Assembly: GCA_947000775.1 (NCBI GenBank)
Contig: CAMQGK010000567.1
Location: forward strand, 7,867,001 to 7,931,000
Direction of reading: 5' to 3'
DNA from: Pterois miles
Taxonomy: Eukaryota > Chordata > Actinopteri > Perciformes > Scorpaenidae
DNA length: 64,000 nt
Numbering within the stretch: the stretch's first letter is position 1; every line of letters begins with the position of its first letter. Below the pieces are notes generated by a model. The model was not told the origin of the DNA and searched no databases. It worked only from the letters and a program-made list of their open reading frames with translations. Below, in pieces: positions 49,545 through 62,602 of the stretch. The position numbers were made by a program, and so were the translations under genes.

Positions 49545-52156
49545 ATGCAGGCCACGAAGAACGGAATCAGTTGGAGACTTTTTCTATTTTCCTGCCTCTT
49601 TTTGGAGAGTTCGTCTCAAGACTTTGGCGGACAGACGCAGTTCATTTGCACGTCCGTGCCCAAGGATATGGACATTTGCGCAGCCACTTTGCAGAACAGC
49701 GTGCCGGGGGAGGACTTGAAGACCACCGTTATGCAGCTGCGGGAGACGGTTTTGCAGCAGAAAGAGACGATAATGAACCAAAAAGAGACCATCAGGGAAC
49801 TGACCTCAAAGTTGGCTCGGTGCGAGAGCCAGAGCGGCGCTGAGCCCGGGGACGCGCGGCCCGGGGGCAGGAGGAAAGAGGCTGGGACCAAAAACACAAT
49901 GGGGGATGTATCGAGGGGCCCCGCTGACACTTTGACGCAACTATCACAGACTTTACAGTCACTGAAGCAGAGATTAGAAAACCTGGAGGTATGGCTGGAG
50001 GACGTTTTCAACACTTTGGCTGACTCTGCGCAAAACTCCAAATTACGACCAACCCACTTTTCTTGCCCAAAATAAATAACACCATAATAATATCATTAAT
50101 AAAAATAATAATAGGTAATTCGGGACGATTTGCCACATTTTGAATGACAAACCTGGTCAGATAAAACCGAAGTTGTTTATCTAGATATACTGCAATAGAA
50201 AAAAAGTAAATACTCTGTAAACTGAGCTTAATGCTTCTTTTCCCCCTAACAGCAATTCAGCAGAAGTAACAACTCGGTGCAGGCGAACAGCCTCAAAGAC
50301 CTGCTCCAGAGTAAAATCGACGACCTGGAGAAGCAGGTGTTGTCCCGAGTGAACAGCATCGAGGAGGGGAAGCCCGGACTCCGGAATGAGACGGAGCAGC
50401 GCGGGAGAGTGGAGTCCACCCTCACATCTCTACACCAGAGGATCACCGACCTGGAGAAAGGTAGTTGGGAAGAGAGAGTATAGGCTTTGCGCACAGAACG
50501 TAAAGGAAATCTGGGAGGGTTTGATGGATTTAAGTGTAAAAAAAATGGTGATCGAGGTATGCTTAAGCAACCAAGAGGCCAAACGACGATCAGTTTGGTA
50601 TTATAGGCTTTTATGACCACAGCAATCGATTTAATGTTTTACTCATTTGCGCAAAGCTGCAGCAGCCCGGTGTTTTCTGCAGCTTCCTGCTCTAATTCAC
50701 GCAGATTAAACCACTTCACAACACGCAGTGAGCGACCCATCCCTCCATTTGCTCTGTGAGCCCGTTTCAGAAGTGAAACCATGGTGCGCCCTCGGTTTGG
50801 GACACCTCTGATACCACACTACACAAAACAAAACAAAAAAAAAAACTTGTGTGGCAGTAAAATAGAGAGGTGTGGCGGCAGAGAGGACCGAGCGATGACG
50901 GTTAACAACGTCAGTACTCCTGTCCTGTGGTAGATTTATCATGCGAGATTAAAGCAAATCTGGAGATTGTGGATTGGTTGTGTAACGTGTAATTCCTACA
51001 CCATAAATCCCCGGGATGTGTGCGCTCATGGGAATGATATATGTGTTTGACCTCCTCTTCCAACCAGTGTCTATTTTTTCTCCGCAGGTCAAAGAGAAAA
51101 CAGGCCTCTGGATAAGTTCCAGCTCACCTTCCCGCTGAGAACCAACTACATGTACGCCAAAGTGAAGAAGAGCTTGCCGGAGATGTACGCCCTCACCGTG
51201 TGCATGTGGCTCAAGTCCAACGCGTCTCCCGGAGTGGGCACACCTTTCTCCTACGCAGTCCCGGGTCAAGCCAATGAGCTGGTCCTCATAGAGTGGGGAA
51301 ACAACCCAATGGAGATACTAATAAACGACAAGGCATGTCTAGCACACGCACTGGAGATGATTCCATGCATTGATTTTATACTGTGAGTGTATTTTGGCTC
51401 ATTGCAGCATCTATCCTCCTCTAGGTTGCTAAGCTGCCTTTCCTTATCAATGATGGGAAGTGGCATCATATCTGCGTGACCTGGACCACTCGCGATGGCG
51501 TTTGGGAAGCTTTCCAAGATGGCGTCAAGAGAGGGAGTGGAGAGAATCTGGCTCCTTATCATCCTATCAAACCACAGGGCCTCCTGATCCTCGGGCAAGA
51601 GCAGGTAAACACAACACACTGCTGTTTCAAATACTTCCAAGTCCATGAAGGCAACACAGTATGTTTCAAGCTAGATATGAACAACATTGGAGAGCTTTAT
51701 TCACTATAAGAGGATGTCGGGGCAGGTCATAATGATAGATTTCAATTTTCAAATCCATCCTTGCTGTAAATCACATTTTATAAGTTCACTCATCAACAAT
51801 CCCAGCGAATTGAAGATGCCTCATTCAGTTTTATCAGTTAAATAATCCAGATAATCCAAGAGGCAATTTTGTTCGGTCCATGAAGCAGCCAGAAGAGAAA
51901 AATCATGATTAAATGCATTTCTGTGTTTCCACAGGACACACTAGGAGGAGGATTCGATGCCACGCAAGCTTTTGTCGGAGACCTGGCAAATTTCCACATC
52001 TGGGATCGGAAACTATCCGTCGGAGAGATATACAATCTGGCGACATGCAGCAGCAAAGCGCAAGTGGGCAACGTTTTTGCGTGGATGGAGACGAGCCTTG
52101 ACATTTACGGAGGTGCCTCGAAGTGGACATTTGAAGCTTGCCGCCAGCTCAACTGA
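49545..52156 (+). CDS. nptx1: Neuronal pentraxin 1 (five exons, 432 aa)
   Basis: Secreted synaptic pentraxin. Family knowledge: neuronal pentraxins form disulfide-linked multimers that cluster AMPA receptors at excitatory synapses. Exons read by eye: 49545-49988, 50253-50460, 51088-51332, 51425-51604, 51935-52156 (stop included); together they give 432 codons, the length I recall for mammalian NPTX1. Residues 1-24 look like a signal peptide, cut before DFGG. N-terminal cysteines lie in FICTSVP and MDICAA. Heptad-rich helix follows at about 50-95 and 125-215 (LRETVLQQKETI; SLKDLLQSKIDDLEKQ). Sequons N154-N-S and N193-E-T match positions I recall for the human protein. The pentraxin domain runs from about 226 to 432, with the signature HICVTWTT at 314-321, the C256/C316 pair and a C-terminal FEACRQLN. 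The sequence follows NPTX1 rather than NPTX2 throughout, including the ACRQ(L/I)N end. All introns except intron 3 are GT-AG. Teleosts may carry co-orthologues, so the exact paralogue name (nptx1 or nptx1l) is inferred. Confidence 0.95.
51333..51424 (+). other. nptx1: nptx1 intron 3 with GC donor
   Basis: Exon 3 reads to INDK and exon 4 resumes VAKLPFLINDGKWHH, the expected protein continuity. The donor after AAG is GCATGT, not GT; the acceptor is CTCTAG. The intron is 92 bp, phase 0. The nearest GT (51337) would shift the frame. Read-through without splicing ends in a stop at 51384-51386. This is therefore a GC-AG intron, a known minor class spliced by the major spliceosome, unless the base is a sequencing error. 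Confidence 0.8.
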
Positions 52157-53120
52157 ACTGCAGGGAAGAGGAGATCAATGCATTTCTTAGAGCCACTCTG
52201 TTGTCACAACATCGGTAAACTGATTTGAAAGATCAGGAGTATTTCAGTGAATAGCATCCGGATTTGTTATAGATATTTGAAAACATCATTTGTGGACACT
52301 TGATAGATTTTTACCATGTGGGACAGGTCACTGCAAATGGACACTCTGGCATCCTGTGGTGCTTGAATGCACCATCAGGTCTACTTGGTGGTTTGGAAGA
52401 AGTAGCTGACGTCGCTTCAGAGAGCAGAGGACGCTCTGGGAGGACAAAATGTCAGGCCAGCATCAGAAGTACAGTAGGAGGTTGTGTAGTTTTTAGCCAG
52501 CAGATGTCACGCAAATCAACAAAACGACTCTTCAAACGTCTTGTCTGTCTCGACTGCCAGGGATTTTCACTGTGAAAAAGGACAAGGTGGACTTCTTTAA
52601 AAGGAACATGCTCTTCAAGGGGTCATGAAATAGACGACGTTGTTTCTCTCTCACTATTCTTTCTCTGCCACCACCTGCTTGACGTGATTTTGTGTAAAAG
52701 AATGACGTATTTATTGCCAACATTCGAGCCTGAGTGCCTTGGGCTGTTGAAAAAAAATCTCAGCACATTCATTATGATTTGCATAGTGTTTGTGTTTATT
52801 TTCTTGTGAATTGATTTTGACAAGCGGTGTTTCTTGTAACACTCTGAATGAGTTTGAATCAGATCGTTTCTTGTAAAATGCAACTCATTGATGATAATGA
52901 CGCATTTTGCAGATGTTTGTACTTCAATGGGAATGTTCTCTGTACAGTAACAGCATGTCTTAACTTCTGTAAATGCTGCGTCAGCATCTATGATCTTTGC
53001 TTTTACTATCTGACTTTTGGGTTGAGATTTTATACTGTATTGTTATATGCTTAAAGCATGGCAACACGGACAGATGAAAAAAGTTCTAGTTTTTGTAATA
53101 AATTGTGATACTTGAATCAT
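52157..53120 (+). other. nptx1: nptx1 3' UTR
   Basis: Runs from the stop codon to just beyond the first canonical poly(A) signal downstream. It has no long coding frame in the gene's sense and contains several AT-rich motifs (for example GTATTTATTG near 52709). The end is estimated from the hexamer, not observed. Confidence 0.55.
53097..53102 (+). terminator. Poly(A) signal AATAAA for nptx1
   Basis: AATAAA about 940 bp after the stop codon, followed by T/G-rich sequence (TTGTGATACTTG). It is the first canonical hexamer I find in sense downstream of the coding region. Longer transcripts using later sites are possible. Confidence 0.6.
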
Positions 53121-55435
53121 ATCCAGGTGTTTACATATTTATTTGGGAAATGTGCACCCTCTTTATGAAACAGATGTAATCTAAATTTGATACAATTAGA
53201 GGTCAAAATTTGACCTCCTGAACCTTTACCTGTTCTCCTGAGTGTGCAATTGTGAGTTTGCCAATTGGACCATAATCAATATTTCTATATTATTGTAGTC
53301 ATGGGACTACTTGCAGTGAAAGGGGTCACTCGTACAATAAAATCGCAAAAAACCCACTGTACACTTGCTCGGCACCAAACGGCACATAAAAAGAGACGGA
53401 CACTTTTGTCAGGAGTTGTTGGAGACCAAAAACAGAGAATATAGGCCCCTTTTTGGTTAGTAAACATGATGGCATATTTCTGTGACTGGAGCATAAGTGG
53501 TGGCAGAATCATTCTCTGAACATGTTAGCTAACTTACAACAGCAAGATTTTCCGAATATGTAGTCACGTTCTCTCAGGGACCACAAGTGTGAGTGTATAG
53601 ACAGACTTACGAAAAAGAGTCTTACAATATCAATCAAGTATTTGACAGATGGAAAAAAAAATGTTGCTAATAGTTTACCTAGCGCTAATCGCAGTGGCTA
53701 TGGCTACGGTGAGCGGAAGGCTAAACTATTAATAGCAACATTTTCTCCACATTTCCCCAATAGTTTAGTCTTCTGCATAAGCTGCGGTGCTAATCGCGGT
53801 TAGCAGAAGGCTCAGTTAAACTATTTGCAATATTTTTTCTCCATCTCTGAAACACTTTGTTGATATTGCAGCTCACTAGAGCCTCTAATCACAGTTTCGT
53901 CATCTCAGATGTATGCAATATTTATTCTGGCACCCAACATCACAGCAAGATCACATTTTTGATGTGTAACTTTAGCCCACTACTTTGAGGTGATCCGTGT
54001 TCGCCTCCAGTCTCCTGCATCTAACACCATGATGTAATCATGACATCAGCTGGAAAGGGATCTATTGGTCTTAGATTTATCAGGTGTCCAAAAAAACAAC
54101 AACTCCGAATTAATGATGACCGTTTCTGCTAGGTGTGTGATTAGACAACCTTTCGCCACAACAGCCGAAAAGGGTTGTTCTCACGGCTTGTCTGCGCTGC
54201 CCTCAAGTGGCTAAAAAAATCACTTATTACAGGCTTAAGAAAAACTATTAAATAATTATCGTCTACGTAAATACATAAAAATGCAAATATGCCAAGCACT
54301 TTCATGAATCAAATAAAATGCTGGCCAACAAAAATCAGGTCTACTGTCCAATCAACACAATACATATAGCAGTACATTTTTCTGGTGAGACTGTGCCTGT
54401 GTTCCAACAGTCCAGCAGCATCTTCACATCAGCTGTCATGATGTACCAGACAGGCAAAAAAAAAAAAAAAGAATAAATCTTCCCGAGGCCAACACACAGT
54501 AAAAATCAACCAATTTGCACCTCTCTTGGTAACATAAGTATACCTATTAATACCTGGTTATTATAAAACTGCTATTCTGAACAGTAACTCAGTTTTAAGC
54601 AAAGTCATTCAAGACTGGATCACTTAAGTGGCTTTAAACATGGTTTTTCATCTAGCTAGTGTTTCTCATCACAGCTACTGAATAAATATTCAGTATGACC
54701 TGGTTCGGGCCTATACATGTGCATAGATATGACATTTGAGGAAAAACACTATACAGCATGTTGGGTGGTTCATTCTTACATGGTCCTCACCATATGTTTC
54801 TTACACAACATATACTATATGTATACTGTGTTATACTGTATTATTGTGGTGATATCCAACACAGGCCATTTAAATTATGGCTAAATAGAAAAATCCCAGT
54901 ACAGCCAGTACAAAAACTGAAATGCCATTGACTACATTCACATGCACAAAATATTAGTTTTGCCCTGATTCTGAAAAAGGCAATATTCCCACTGAGCTGT
55001 TTACATTACTAATGATAATGAATATACCATTAATATTCCCATTTACATGCTCTCATTCCTTCATCCACCTGCTTGAAAACGTCGGCGTTGTGATATTTGC
55101 ACATATCCAAAAACCTGTTGATATCCAAGTCTTTCATAATGTTTTTAAGTAGGTGTATTCGTCCTCACGGCCAGAAATGTGGGCTTTTCTTTTGGGCATG
55201 CATGTCTGTTTGTGTACAACGCACAGAGCTAACTGGAAACAGGCAAGAGGTTGTGTGTCGCAAACTGCCCGAATGAGACGTGTACACAGTACACGTCCAA
55301 AAAAACGCTCCTAAAGCCAGAATAATACTGGCATATTTCCATGTATCAATTGGAAAATGCTACATTTGGATTGAGGCTTAATTCACAATCTCTAAATAGA
55401 AGATGTGGTTTATATGACCCCGTATCCAATTTGGA

Positions 55436-55438
<3 letters not shown>
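53121..55438. other. Non-coding stretch downstream of nptx1
   Basis: 53.66-53.84 kb contains a short duplicated motif (GCTAATCGCAGTGGCTATGG and GCTAATCGCGGTTAGC, each near AGAAGGCT/GGAAGGCT and AACTATT). No second gene. Confidence 0.45.

Positions 55439-55532
<94 letters not shown>
55439..55532. repeat. (TA)n(CA)n microsatellite
   Basis: About 40 TA units followed by a short CA run. Confidence 0.95.
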
Positions 55533-56924
55533 TTGAATATTAGTGTACATGCATAATAAACATAAACATAATTGTTGTAACAGCAACACAAGTGGGATCT
55601 AAACTTTTCATCCTGTGTCCATAAAGACTGGATGAAGGATGAAGAAACCTCCATACCTGTTTAGTGAAAATCAATCTCAAGGTGGTGAAGTTCATGAGAA
55701 CTACAAGAGGAGTTCACTGTAGACACCAGTATCTTAACCAAACATAAATCACTTCTGCAGCAACACTGCTGTTAGGTACACACATTTTACACACTACATA
55801 GATGATATTGTAAACACACGGCTGTTTCTGTCAACAAAAGGTTGGTGTTGAGGTCATACAGTACATCTCAATCCATGCAGTCTCTCTGCAAATTAATCAA
55901 AGCTGACACTGCTCACAGTTAGAGGGGGTAGCAGGGTCTGAAGGTCCTTCTTTTATTGTTAGAGAGGTCATTCGGTCCCATCACAGTTGGGTCATATGTG
56001 CCGCAAATTGGTTTCCATTCTCTACCTCTGAGGTAGCAGTACGTCTTTACATCAATAGTTTTTCCCCAGGCATCAGATGAACTTCAGCCTATACCTAGCG
56101 CACAGCCATTACAGACAGCTAGTGTGACACATCTGAGGTTGGATTTCACTTCTGTGACAAAGTCACACAGAAACACACCTACACATCCACACATACACAG
56201 TATGGTCTCTTCTTGAGTGGCCACTGGAGGCCTAGGCAGAGTCAACATCCACCTGGCCTTGTTGACCACAAATGTCCAAATCAGATCTTTTTTCTCTTGA
56301 CCTAAATCTTGCCCTACATCTTGTCAGGTATATATTTGGCAAAGTCAGATAATAACCAGTGTGTTGACCTATCCCCAGCTTTCCTCAGCCCTAATTGGTT
56401 TGTGCCTTCATGCACTCTGATTCAAATTAGCTTGGAGGAAAGGTCCCTCATCTGGCTTCTCTTATTTCACTCTTTATCTGAATAGCACATGGCATTAATT
56501 CATCACATCTGACTGTTTTTTTTTTTTAAGTTTTACCATAGAGAATTGAGTAACTGTCCTTGAAATGACATGGATGCAATGCAGCAGAACTGAGCTATTT
56601 TAGAGGAGTGACAATGTGGATAACAAGCCTTTGCATCATTCAGGAGACCAGGTATTTGCTGCTTGTCAAATCATCACGCAGTACCAGCGTCCAATTTCAT
56701 GATTTGGAGCTAGATTTGACAGTTCTGGGTAATTGCTGCTAAAACACAGGTTATCATCCAACTCTTTTCATATATTGTGTTTCCACTCACACACACCAGC
56801 AACTATCCCTGTTCACACTGAGAAAAAAAATATTTAACAAGCTCAGTATCCTCATTCAGTACAAAGTGACACTGAAATACATAGCTAGACTAAGAGTCTG
56901 CAGCCATGCTAGCTGGCTCTTTGA

Positions 56925-57080
56925 GGCTGTACTTCACAGTGGCTCTTTGAGCGAAATGCTAACATGCTCACAATGATGTTTGGCAGGTGTAATGTTTACC
57001 ACTGTATCACCATCTTAGTTTAGCAAACATTATGCAAACATTTTGTAATTAGCACTAAACACAAATTACATGCTTTGCAT
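56925..57080. repeat. Interspersed repeat rich in GCTAACATG motifs, copy 2
   Basis: GCTAACATGCTCACAATGAT, GTAATGTTTACCACTGTATC and ATTAGCACTAAACACAAAT. Related to the 25.3-kb copy; this type is common in fish as I recall. Confidence 0.5.
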
Positions 57081-59174
57081 CCAATTCATGCACTGGGGAC
57101 CATAAATGTGTGTACCAAATTGCACTGTAAAATCTCATAATCCCATATTTACAGATATTTCACTGAAAAGCAAAAAGCAACCTAATTGCTACTAGCATGG
57201 CTAAAAATGTAATTTATCTATCCTTTGAAGAAAGATACATTTGAATGTAACAAAAATCTAAATATACTGCATAAGTGCAAGTTGTATAAAGTCTTTTGTG
57301 GCTGCTGAAATCTGACAAATTGCACCAAGTGATGTCATTTCAGTCATTTGGGGATGAAGATGACAAGGTCTACAGTGAAAACAAATCTGAAGGTGTGGAG
57401 TCACCAAACCTCTGCAGCCAGCGGCTCGTCTCTGCTTGAGGCTACCAGCTCTGGGATACATTAACATAGCACATCCAAATCTACCAAATTATCTGCCAGT
57501 GGTCAATTTGCATTGTGGGTAAAGTAGGCAACAGGTTTTGACAAGGAAGAAGAACGTGTGGAATAAAAACTGTCCAACAATGTTATAGGAGTGCAAAGCT
57601 AAATCAGTGGATTACTCTCTTAATATAATCTACAGCAAGTTTTGCCTAATTTATTCAAACAACTGATGGGCCAATTCTGACAAAGCAGGGGCAAACAGAC
57701 CGTTAGTTACAAAGAGAGCTTAGCTCCTGTATTCAAAAGCCAATGTAGCAGTGGGACAGTAGAAAATATCCCCTACCCAAAGACTGCTTACTGTGCTTTG
57801 TAAGGCAAACAGATTAAATGTCTCATCAAGTGGCTGATGAAAAATTCATGACAAGAGAATAGCAAAACAAACAAAAACTCTAGGTAGGCGTGAGCGACAT
57901 TTATCTGTCCCACTGATGCTGAATAAGAGCCGTTTTTTGCTGAAAAAAGTGATAAAACTGGTGACACAGGCAATCTCCTGATAACTGTAGTTCAGGGAAA
58001 TGCATTTTTAATGGTGACAATATTATCTGCGCAAATACAAAAGCAGTGATCTTCGAGAATTTGACTGAATAATGTGTGTAAATCCGTTTATTGGATCATA
58101 TGGTGCTCGCAGCAAAAACGCTGTGGCGTGTTTTTATTTTGCAGGATTTTTAGCATTTGAGAGTTGGAGAGTGAGGAGGAGATTTATAAAGTACTGGCTT
58201 AGATTCAAAGCAACATTGTATCTCTCACAAAACACCAGGATGTATTTTGTTCAAAAAAAAAAATGCATTGATAATGTGATCTTTCCTACCCAATTTTAAT
58301 CCAATTCTAATCTAATAAATGGTTCTATGAGTAATATGCACCACCTACATATCATTATACTAAAGCTTTGGCCCCACAATCCCGCTAATGAACTCTTAAA
58401 ACAGTTATGATTGGTGTAATACAGCAGAGTAATTGTCTGTCTAGAATGTGCTTTAAGTGCTGCCAGTGGAGGGCCACATAAAGGACTTTGGCTTGCATGG
58501 TGAAACAGAATATACATGAGACACACATCCATCCATACTTGTCCTTAATCTCAGAGAGCTGTCAGGGTGGCGCTCAACCCTCCATGCCACTGAATGAATA
58601 ATTGATTTCCTCCCGACATGGGAAATTCCCCTTTCAGAGTATCGCCCAACAAGCCTCAGCTCAAATATGTGCAAAAAAAACTCTTCCCCAGGGGAAATTC
58701 AAACACAAAATCACTCCACTATTTCTTTAATGCTTCCTTGAAGTGTTCAGATGAGTAAGTATCTAATTACTTCTCAAGGGGAGAAATTATTTTGGATTGT
58801 TTTAAGTGTAAACACAATAGTCACTCAATTTTGTTTGTACTTTACACATATTATGAACTCCACAGTATACACTTGGGATACATAGTGCAGACACACTATG
58901 CAGAAAACAACTAAAAAAAAAACACGGTGACGGATGCTCACCGACGACCTCAAACTGCCCGATGGCCGACTGTTGGCTTGGCGTGTCAGGACCTTCAGGG
59001 GGGCACCAAAGATTACAGAGGTGTGCCAGGATTTGTCTGCTCTGAGGTTGTTAAAATTAGATTAGCTCATGTATACACATAAAATCCTAATAACACACTA
59101 CCTGGATAACTTACATACAAGTATCAAATAATTTAAAAAGATATACTGTATATTTTTTGCTACTTAGTAGCAAA
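57081..59174. other. Non-coding stretch
   Basis: No gene recognised. Confidence 0.45.
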
Positions 59175-59385
59175 ATCTAACAAAATATTCAGCTTCAGTC
59201 CATATTTGTTGGCGTTAGCATTTCAAAACCAACATTTTCACTGTGGTCAAAAACTTTGCCCTCCTGTTTGACGCACATAAAGGGAGGCCTGTACCTGTGT
59301 TAACACGGTGGCCTAGCAGTAATCTAACAACACCTTAAATTACACTTATTTAACCACAGTAACAACAAAAAAAATTAGTTTGGCT
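59175..59385. repeat. Interspersed repeat, copy 2 of a pair with 30.0 kb
   Basis: Same ordered blocks as 30003-30262. The V-SINE-like insertion lies just downstream, so it may have landed in the same older element. Confidence 0.55.
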
Positions 59386-59541
59386 CTAATGCTATTATAG
59401 TAAATGAATTAAGTTGTTATAGATTCGCTTGGTGCATCTATCCAGATCCCATCACTTTAAATAAATTGACAAAACGGACGAGTAAAATTCATTAAAGAAA
59501 GAATCGATTTGATTAAAAAAAAAATCACTTCATTCAAACTG

Positions 59542-59840
59542 GCGCAAACTGGTGCAGTGGTTAGCGCTGCAAGATGATCACAGGTTCAAATCCAGCTTGG
59601 GACTCTCCTGTGTGGAGTTTGCATGTTCTCCCATGTTAGCGTGGGTTTTCTCCGGGTACTCCGGCTTCCTCCCACAAGACATGCAGTTTAGGTTAATTGA
59701 TGACTCTAAATTGCCCATAGGTGTCGATGTGAGTGTGAATGGTTGTCTGTCTCTATAACCCCGCCTTCGCCCAATGCCAGCTGGGATCGGCTCCAGCCCC
59801 CCCGCGACCCCTAACGGGATGAAGGGTTGAAGATGGATGA
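59542..59840 (+). mobile_element. V-SINE-like retroposon with 15-bp target duplications
   Basis: Head GGTGCAGTGGTTAGCGCTGC (box A-like) and box B GGTTCAAATCC. A conserved centre follows (GTGTGGAGTTTGCATGTTCT ... GGGTTTTCTCCGGGTACTCC ... CTTCCTCCCACAAGACATGC), which resembles the central domain of V-SINEs, then a body with CAGCTGGGATCGGCTCCAGC and a GATGGATG-type tail. ACTTCATTCAAACTG at 59527-59541 and ACTTAATTCAAACTG at 59841-59855 are target duplications with one mismatch. Family name is from memory. Confidence 0.8.
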
Positions 59841-59855
59841 ACTTAATTCAAACTG

Positions 59856-61979
59856 AGGATTCTGTTTGAGGGTCATATTTTTGGGGTTAGGGTGGAAAAT
59901 AGGTTGGGTACCACTGCTCCACTGCTCATCTCAGCTAATTCAACAGGCTCTAGATATTATTGTGCTCATGACATGACAGTATGACACTTACATGAACCCA
60001 AACAAAGAAATAAGTTTGAGGGACCAGTCAAACCCGCGTTGAGGTGTTCGTCTCTTTAGGCAATTTCACAGCAATCCATCAGTATTCATAAAAGCAACAT
60101 CCTCATTCAAACAGACTTTATATTGCTGTGTATTAATATTTTGAGCTAAAGTTTACAGTTCAATGAAGCCAACAGAACTACGTCACACAACTTACAAAGT
60201 TGGTGGTCAGGTACAGCCTTGATGGAGTCCAGCATCCACTGCGAGCATACTTGAGGACACAGTTCAAAGACATAACATACAGTATACACTGGACAAAAGG
60301 ACGAGATGGATTAACAGCCCTGTCACTCCTGCAGCAAACACACACAATTATTAAAGGTGCATTGTGTAAGATATAACTAGCAGGCTAAATACCTCAGGAG
60401 CTACAGCCAATGAGAGCAGGACATGGGCTGAAGGGAAACCTCAAGAAAAGCCTGAAGAGTTCGACACACGCTGCAAATTTTAGAGTACTTTATTTTGAGA
60501 ACGGATAGAAACATGTTTCTTTGATAAAAATACGTATTTTCTTATCGAATTGTAGAAATTTTACTCATCCACCACGATTAGACACTCTTTCTGATGACAA
60601 ATGTGCTTAAATCGTAAATCACAGAAAGAAAACTAAAACAGGAAACTAACTAACTAACTAAGGAATTTGGCAAAAAATAAAAGCTGACACTGGAAAAAAA
60701 TGAAATGGATTTCACAGGGCCCTGGTAGAGCTTTTCAATCCAAGCCACCGGGAACAGCACCAGGTTTTGAAGCCAATTCGGCATAGTGGTCAAACCATGT
60801 AATTACAACTTCTGGGTCTATCATATGATGCCAATTGGCCAATTTTTCCCCATCTACAGGCTTAAATTGTGAAAAAAACTGAATCTGTGGCAAGTTTTTG
60901 GTGGTATTAACTTCCCAGTATGAACACTAATATGAAACAAATAGCCGTTATTCTGGGTACTTTTATACCAAGGATGTCTAATGTGTCACACTGAGCAACT
61001 TTCATAGAAATGAATGGAGTCCCACACTATATCCAGGGTCCAAGGTACAGGGTCTGTGTACAATTTGATAGTTTGTTTATTGAATTACAACCAAAGTGGT
61101 AAAAGCGAGAAAACAACCCATATTTTCATTGTGTTCTCCCCGCCACCAGAAGACTACTTCAGCGGGAAGGGAGCAAAACCGAGAGAGATGAACCTTCAGT
61201 TAGCAGTTAGCTTGAACTCAGTCATGGCAAACTCCAGCACTGTGGCCACCTGTAAATTTCTCCAAGTCCAAAAAAAGCACATGTAAACTCTCTATCAGTA
61301 TCCTTGCACAGATGAAGAGCTTGCCCACTGGTCCCAGACCAACCTGAATCAGACCACCACCTCTGACTGTCTGCCTGTCCACAACCTCCACCCAAACAGT
61401 GCACCAGCCCATTGTTATTTTTCAACAGTAACACTGTGGGAGTGTAAACTTGTGTGGTCGGTTCATCTCCTAAGAGCACCGTTTCTCTTGCCTGAGGGCT
61501 GGCAGAGCAGATTAATGGTCCATTCCAACACTTCCTGGCATCCTTCCTTCCTTTGGCCCAACACCCTTCTCTGCAGCTTGTTACATGTTGCCTCTGCACA
61601 CTGGAGGGAAAAGTCTGCAATTTCTTCTCCACTAATCAGACTGAATTTGGGATTATGGGTGGAAGAGATTATCCTTTAGTTGGCTTGCTGTATCTTTTGT
61701 GTACCCAACACTGATACCAATACATAGAAAAGTACTGCATTTCAATGCATTGGTTATGTGCTATCTATACATTTTAGACTGGATTATGTTTCATCTACAG
61801 CTTCAGTTTGCTATTTCTAAAATACCAACACAATGACAGAGAAACTGCATGGATTCACCACACTATAGTCATATTTAGATCTACAGGTGTGCATGATGCT
61901 ACTTCTTTAGTGCAATACCATCTATCTGGAGAAGCAAAAAACATGTTTAATATCATACAATTAAAGTCATTCAAAATTA
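59856..61979. other. Non-coding stretch
   Basis: Open frames on both strands near 61.2-61.7 kb overlap each other and have no recognisable domain. AAAGGTGCATTGTGTAAGAT at 60.35 kb resembles the start of a common fish repeat. Confidence 0.4.
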
Positions 61980-62600
61980 GGGTCATCAAAGTTAACATGA
62001 TTTAATGCAAATGTGTTTTAACGCCATTCATTTCTTTAACACAATCGAAATCTTTCAGAGGTTGTAACAAGCTCAGTTTTAAAGAGTAAAGATACTGGTG
62101 TCATATGAAACTAGAAAACCGAAGGAATCCATTAGTCAGACTCTATGTCGTAGTAGCTTGTCTCAGAGGAGGTTAAATAACACTCCATACTTGCGCTACA
62201 CTTCGGTGAGGAAAAACAATGTTGGCTATTTTCAAAGGGATGTAAATGGGTTCTCTGGGTACCCACCAGTCTCCCCTTTATAAACATGCCCACTTTATGA
62301 TAATCACGTGCTTTTTGGGGCAAGTCATAGTCAAGTCAGCACACTGGCACACTGACAGCTGTTGTTGTTGGGCTGCAGTTTGCCATGTTATGATTTGAGC
62401 ATATTTTTATTCTAAATGCAGTACCTGTGAGGGTTTCTAGACAAAATTTGTCATTGTTTTATGTTGTTGATTTCTAATAATAAATATATACATGCATTTG
62501 CATAAAGCAGCATATTTGCCTACAGTATTAAATACTTGACAAATCTCCCTTTAAGGTACATTTTGAACAGAAAAATGTGCGATTAATTGATTGTCAGCCC
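61980..62600 (+). mobile_element. GGGCTGTCAA-family element, copy F with TA flanks
   Basis: Opens GGGTCATCAAAGTTAACATG directly after TA (61978-61979) and closes TTGTCAGCCC directly before TA (62601-62602). Internal blocks match copy D. TA on both sides suggests TA target duplication. Confidence 0.75.
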
Positions 62601-62602
62601 TA

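Noticed and set aside
49298..49843. 181-codon plus-strand frame overlapping nptx1 exon 1 in another frame
   Set aside because: It begins before the predicted transcription start and overlaps the well-supported nptx1 coding frame; best explained by local GC content.
49616..50041. 141-codon frame antisense to nptx1 exon 1
   Set aside because: Shadow of the conserved sense exon.
51337..51342. Canonical GT donor (GTCTAG) for nptx1 exon 3
   Set aside because: Using it adds five bases, shifts the frame and breaks the conserved pentraxin domain.
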